Shown here piece after piece: positions 60,001 through 64,000 of a stretch of 64,000 nt of DNA (positions are counted from its first letter, which is position 1; each line of letters begins with the position of its first letter). Under the pieces are notes generated by a model. It saw only the letters and a program-made list of their open reading frames with translations. It was not told the DNA's origin and ran no database searches. The DNA comes from Eucalyptus grandis. Taxonomy: Eukaryota; Streptophyta; Magnoliopsida; Myrtales; Myrtaceae. Location of the stretch: assembly GCF_016545825.1 (NCBI RefSeq), contig NC_052614.1, positions 62,231,034 through 62,295,033 on the forward strand, read 5' to 3'. The position numbers and the translations under genes are program-made.

Positions 60001-62050
60001 TTGCCCTCAATCATTTAATTGCAATTTAAAGTGGTGACCTCACCTTCTTTTTATTTATTTAGTTCTATTTCTATTTGAGATCTGATTGTCATAATTAAAC
60101 ACGTCACATGTTTTATTTTGTTTAACTGTAGGCATCCCACTAATATTAAAGTCAATACGTTTCCTTTTCTATATTTAGATTTTACTTCCATAAAAATAAG
60201 TTTAATTGAAAAAAGAAAGTTTCAAAAAAATATATATCAAATTTCTTAACTTACTACATCATATAATTTGTCTTTTTTTTTTTTCTTTACTATTGGTGAG
60301 ATGTCTTTACACAAAGAATGTAGAGAAGTTAATAGGAGTATTTAGGAATGCACTAAAAACATTGATGCAAAAAAGTTATCTATAATGAGGAATCTTGATA
60401 TTTTGTCATATACACTTCATTGATGATATTAATTTTTTTCAATCCAAAATGATAATTTAAAAAAAAATTCTTATTTTATGCAATTGATATAATTAAATTT
60501 TCCTTTTAAAGTTTCACATGGTGATTATATTTTGGTAAATCTCTAAATATGGTCCTTTTTTTTTTCATCCTATGGTCTTATTATATGACAATTGATAAGA
60601 AAATGTTTGATGGTAACATGCACAACAAAAGTGTAAATTTATAAACAAGTGATCGTGTAAAAAAAAATTGTATATTAAAACCTTTCTACACTATACTTGA
60701 CAATTGATTCATAAATTTGTTGGACAACATAGAAGAGAATTAGGTTTCTTGAAATTTTTTCTTTTTGACAAAACGAATTTTTTTGGGAACTAAAATCCAA
60801 TATTAAAGAGCAAAACATAGTGCCAACAATAAAATTAAATAAACAAAACATGTGAAATTCTTAATTATGACAACTAAATTCTACATAGAAATAGAAAGGC
60901 CACCACTTTAAATTGCAATTGATTGGTTAGGGAAAGTGGATTTAGTCATGAAGGGGTGAAAATATTGCCATACTTCAACAAATACTTTAGAAGTGCTCAG
61001 CCAGTCATCAACTTGGTCATAGGGCCACGAGTCACTCACTATGCAGTCATTTTAGACACGAAAAAAAAAGGGCCTAGAAAGTGCTAAATTCTTAGAATAA
61101 ATTTAAATGTATTTACACTGCATGAATGTTAATGTTGTCACCATTAATAAAAATTTCCCTAATCCATCCCTGTTTAGAAGAATTTTCTGTTATGCCTCGG
61201 ACATTAGACACGACGGTTCATTATTATTTCACAGATTAAAAGTTACTCAGAAATCATTGGGAAGGAACTACATCTTCAACCAAAAAGACAACGTTGTTTC
61301 ATTCTTGTAAGGCGAGTGCCACCATAAACTAAAGATTGTGTATTTCGTCAACTTCCAACCTTTGTCTTTCGTCATCGAACTTGAGCGTAAGAAGGTTTCT
61401 GAAAGCACCACCCCGGAACTTCCTTGTCCTCGTTCTTTACGACTGCCCCTCGGCCAAGTAGATCGTGGACCTTGACGTTAGATTGATTACATGACCCGAC
61501 TTCCAGGACCTCCGGTCCGGACCTCGCGTCAGAGAGAAACCTAGCGACATCAATACTCTACTTTCATATATCTGAATCATGCCACCGATGCACTTAGCGT
61601 GAGAACATACTTTGTACTTTTGTTATTTTTTGTCACTGGTATATTGTTTTAACCGAACCTTATTTCATCACAATTCATAAGTTCTCATCTACTCAATAAT
61701 AATGAAACACGGCAGTAAAAGTGAAAATTGTTAAATGTAAAAAAAATTCTCAAAAAACAGTGAGCAAGCATATCTTTTTTTGCCTCGCTTTATGGTAGTT
61801 AGACTAGTTGAGTGTAAAAATATTTATTCATGGTAATATAGACTAGACCCGTACCAATGGGCAAGCAGGGTCAGGCTCTAGGGCCACAAATCATTAGGTT
61901 CCATCTTGGTGATCGAACCATTACTTTAGTGACCTATCCCTCTTTCTCACCAAAGAGTTCATTTTATCATTTGACACCATGATCAAGTTGGAGTCTACAC
62001 CAAGTTAAGTTGCTTCTCTTCTTGAGCTAGGGAAAGCTTGTCATGACCTT
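60000..62050. repeat. Dispersed, eroded copies of the ankyrin-gene intron
   Basis: 60840-60960 ('aacaaaacatgtgaaattct..aaattgcaattgat') parallels 17520-17650 and 45140-45320. 61790-62040 ('gactagaccc..ggcaagcag..atcattaggttc..gatcgaacc') parallels 17100-17290 and 44700-44890. The order is kept but large pieces are missing. No ankyrin or PGG exon remains. The 67-codon frame at 61107-61310 has no recognisable motif. Confidence 0.6.
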
Positions 62051-64000
62051 AGCTCGAGGGACCGCCCTCAAAAATAGATTTAGAGATACTTACTCAAGAG
62101 ACGATCCTAGTGGTTCATTGAACTTTTCAGCTATTCAAGAAAAGGTTCATCAATCAAGAGCACAAACTCTTTCAAATCCATACCTCATGTAACGTTAGAT
62201 TTTTTTCATTTTAAATTCGGATTAACCCTATCAAAATTCTATATAAGAAGTTGCCACTAGCCAATTAAGATTGGCTAGAAACCAATTGAGACATAGACCC
62301 TAGGGTCTGGGTTAGACCCGTACCTGGGCCGGTTCCCCGACCCGGTCCGAAGTCCCTTTTTAATAATTAAAAAATTCATAAAAAAATTTAAAATTCAGAA
62401 AAAATAGAAAAATTAGAAATCCTTGGCAAAAGCTTAAAAAATTAGGTAGTTTTCCTTTAAAAAATGAAAAATCCTTAAAAATTTGAAATCCAAAATTGAA
62501 TAAACCTTTAGAGCTTTATAATAAAGATTTTCTTATGCCTTTATTTAGAGACAATATCAAGTTGTCTGTGTTTACTTCGATTGCACTTGATTGTGCACTT
62601 TAATATTTTGAGCGTTATTTTCATTTTTAGAATTGTTAAGCTGAACCCAAAAATTCTTTGATAGGCTCCCTAGCATTTTAGTTGGCATGTTATCAAGTTT
62701 AGATATCGAAAGACCATTAGTTTTAAAACTAGTGTAATCAATTCCCCATTTCCAAGATCTCCGGTTGTGCAAAAAATAAGATATTCTCACATATCTTACT
62801 TGAATTTTAACCGACCTTAATAGGCTAGTGGCTACTTATTATATAGATATTCACATATGATTAGTAAAATAAAAATCAAATATCCAATGTCACACGGGAT
62901 ATGGACTTGAGAGAGTCCACGTTTGTGATTGATGAGCGTTTGTGATGTTAGCAAGAAATGATGGTCCAACCGAGATCATCATTTGTATGAACCATTTGAC
63001 TCATCTCATAAGCAAGTGTCTCTAAATATATTCTCTCCCTCGGTAGGTCGCGACAGTGTAATGATACATGTTTAGAATCAAGCGGCGAAAAGGTTGATTC
63101 GACAATGTTGGCACTCATTTGGCGCATTCTAAAGTGACCTTGTAAGACAATGAAGCACTACAAAATTATACATGATTCTCTGTGTCAATATCTGCATATT
63201 TTGAAAGGTTTCAGGTATTCACAAAGTTCTAATTGCAAGAATATGTGAAATAATTTATTAAAAAAAAACTTAACGAGAGAATCCTTGAAATTGAAAACTG
63301 AGGTGAGATTTAATGTTGACCTAGGAAACCATCTAGCTAATGGCTAATTGACTAAGATTTATGTTAACCTAGGACTTTCTCCTTCAATCTGGATTGGTGA
63401 AATCGTGTTAAGCTTCATCATCTCTATCTAGTATCTAAATTTTTCTGAAAAATCTTAGAACAATGAAAACATATGTACTAGTACTTTGTCGGTTTTGAAT
63501 TCCGCAACGAAATATCTTTCATCAAATGTTATATTTTGATTTTTATTTGAGGGGACTTAGGTTCTATGCTAGTATTGGACAAAAATGGTCAAATACTAAG
63601 ATATACGTATAATGGAGTCACTTAATACAAGCTTAAAATTAATGATAACTAATGTCAAAATATAATCAACAATTTGATCCAAACTCATTATGACATACTA
63701 ATGAAAGCCCATGAAAATCAAAATGGTTTGTATAATATCAAAGTTGATTCGACAACACTAGACATTGAAAACAATACCAAGAAGGCGTTGTTCTAATTGG
63801 GCTTGAGAACATAATGTCAGAACTTAATCGACAATGCTGGATAGTGGAAACAACACCTAGTGGATACCGCTCCTAAATAGATATGAGGACATAACGTCGG
63901 AAGCTAATTGACGAACAATAAGATAGTAGTGGAATCTAATCAACAGCACTATCTTGGATATATACACTCACTGGAATGGAATATATATAACAAGAATCTG
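62050..64000. other. Unassigned, possible retroelement remnant
   Basis: A short inverted pair, 'gttgccactagcc' (about 62252) and 'ggctagtggctac' (about 62823), brackets a 570-base stretch with a GC-rich 'gacccgtacctgggcc..ccgacccgg' patch and A-rich runs. No coding domain, LTR pair or target duplication is established. The last kilobase shows nothing recognisable. Confidence 0.35.

Overview
The window looks like nuclear DNA of a woody eudicot, with large introns, GT-AG splice sites, plant gene families and dense nested transposons. The ankyrin/PGG array and the GC-rich repeat style made me think of Myrtaceae (Eucalyptus-like), but that is only an inference. Protein-coding information is sparse, and most genes are broken or partial.

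Layout. 0-5 kb: an orphan first exon of a NIPA-type Mg transporter among TIR repeats and tandem duplications. 8.8-9.45 kb: a decayed receptor-like kinase (ALE2-like). 10.6-21.5 kb: ankyrin/PGG gene copy A on the minus strand, complete except for a 1-nt insertion. 26.26-29.60 kb: a 3.3-kb non-autonomous hAT element with a perfect 8-bp target duplication. It carries exons and introns of the plastid isoprenoid gene HDS/ispG plus a second coding-like piece. 29.9-34.7 kb: a TAD3 (tRNA adenosine deaminase subunit) gene that loses its 3' end where an ankyrin-gene downstream module is fused to it. 35.0-37.9 kb: a dead ankyrin/PGG copy B. 38.4-50.9 kb: an apparently intact ankyrin/PGG gene, copy C. 52.5-56.8 kb: a small TRIM retroelement interrupted by a 3.7-kb solo LTR. 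57-64 kb: repeats and worn fragments of the ankyrin-gene introns, with no supported gene.

The most interesting structure is in copies A and C. Between a tiny initiator exon and the ankyrin exon, each gene has a series of very short exons of two sequence types. Nearly all are multiples of 3 nt and begin and end in phase 1. They sit in introns that are themselves reiterated, so any subset could be spliced in without changing the reading frame. Using every intact cassette in copy C gives a summed coding length of 2277 nt (758 codons plus stop). The same sum in copy A is off by exactly one base, which matches the one frameshift I can locate.

Comparing duplicated blocks A (about 14.1-22.5 kb) and C (about 42.1-52.1 kb) also dates insertions. 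A Harbinger-type MITE is present only in A. A SINE, a solo LTR and a MULE-like element are present only in C. For the MITE and the SINE the other copy is a clean empty site.
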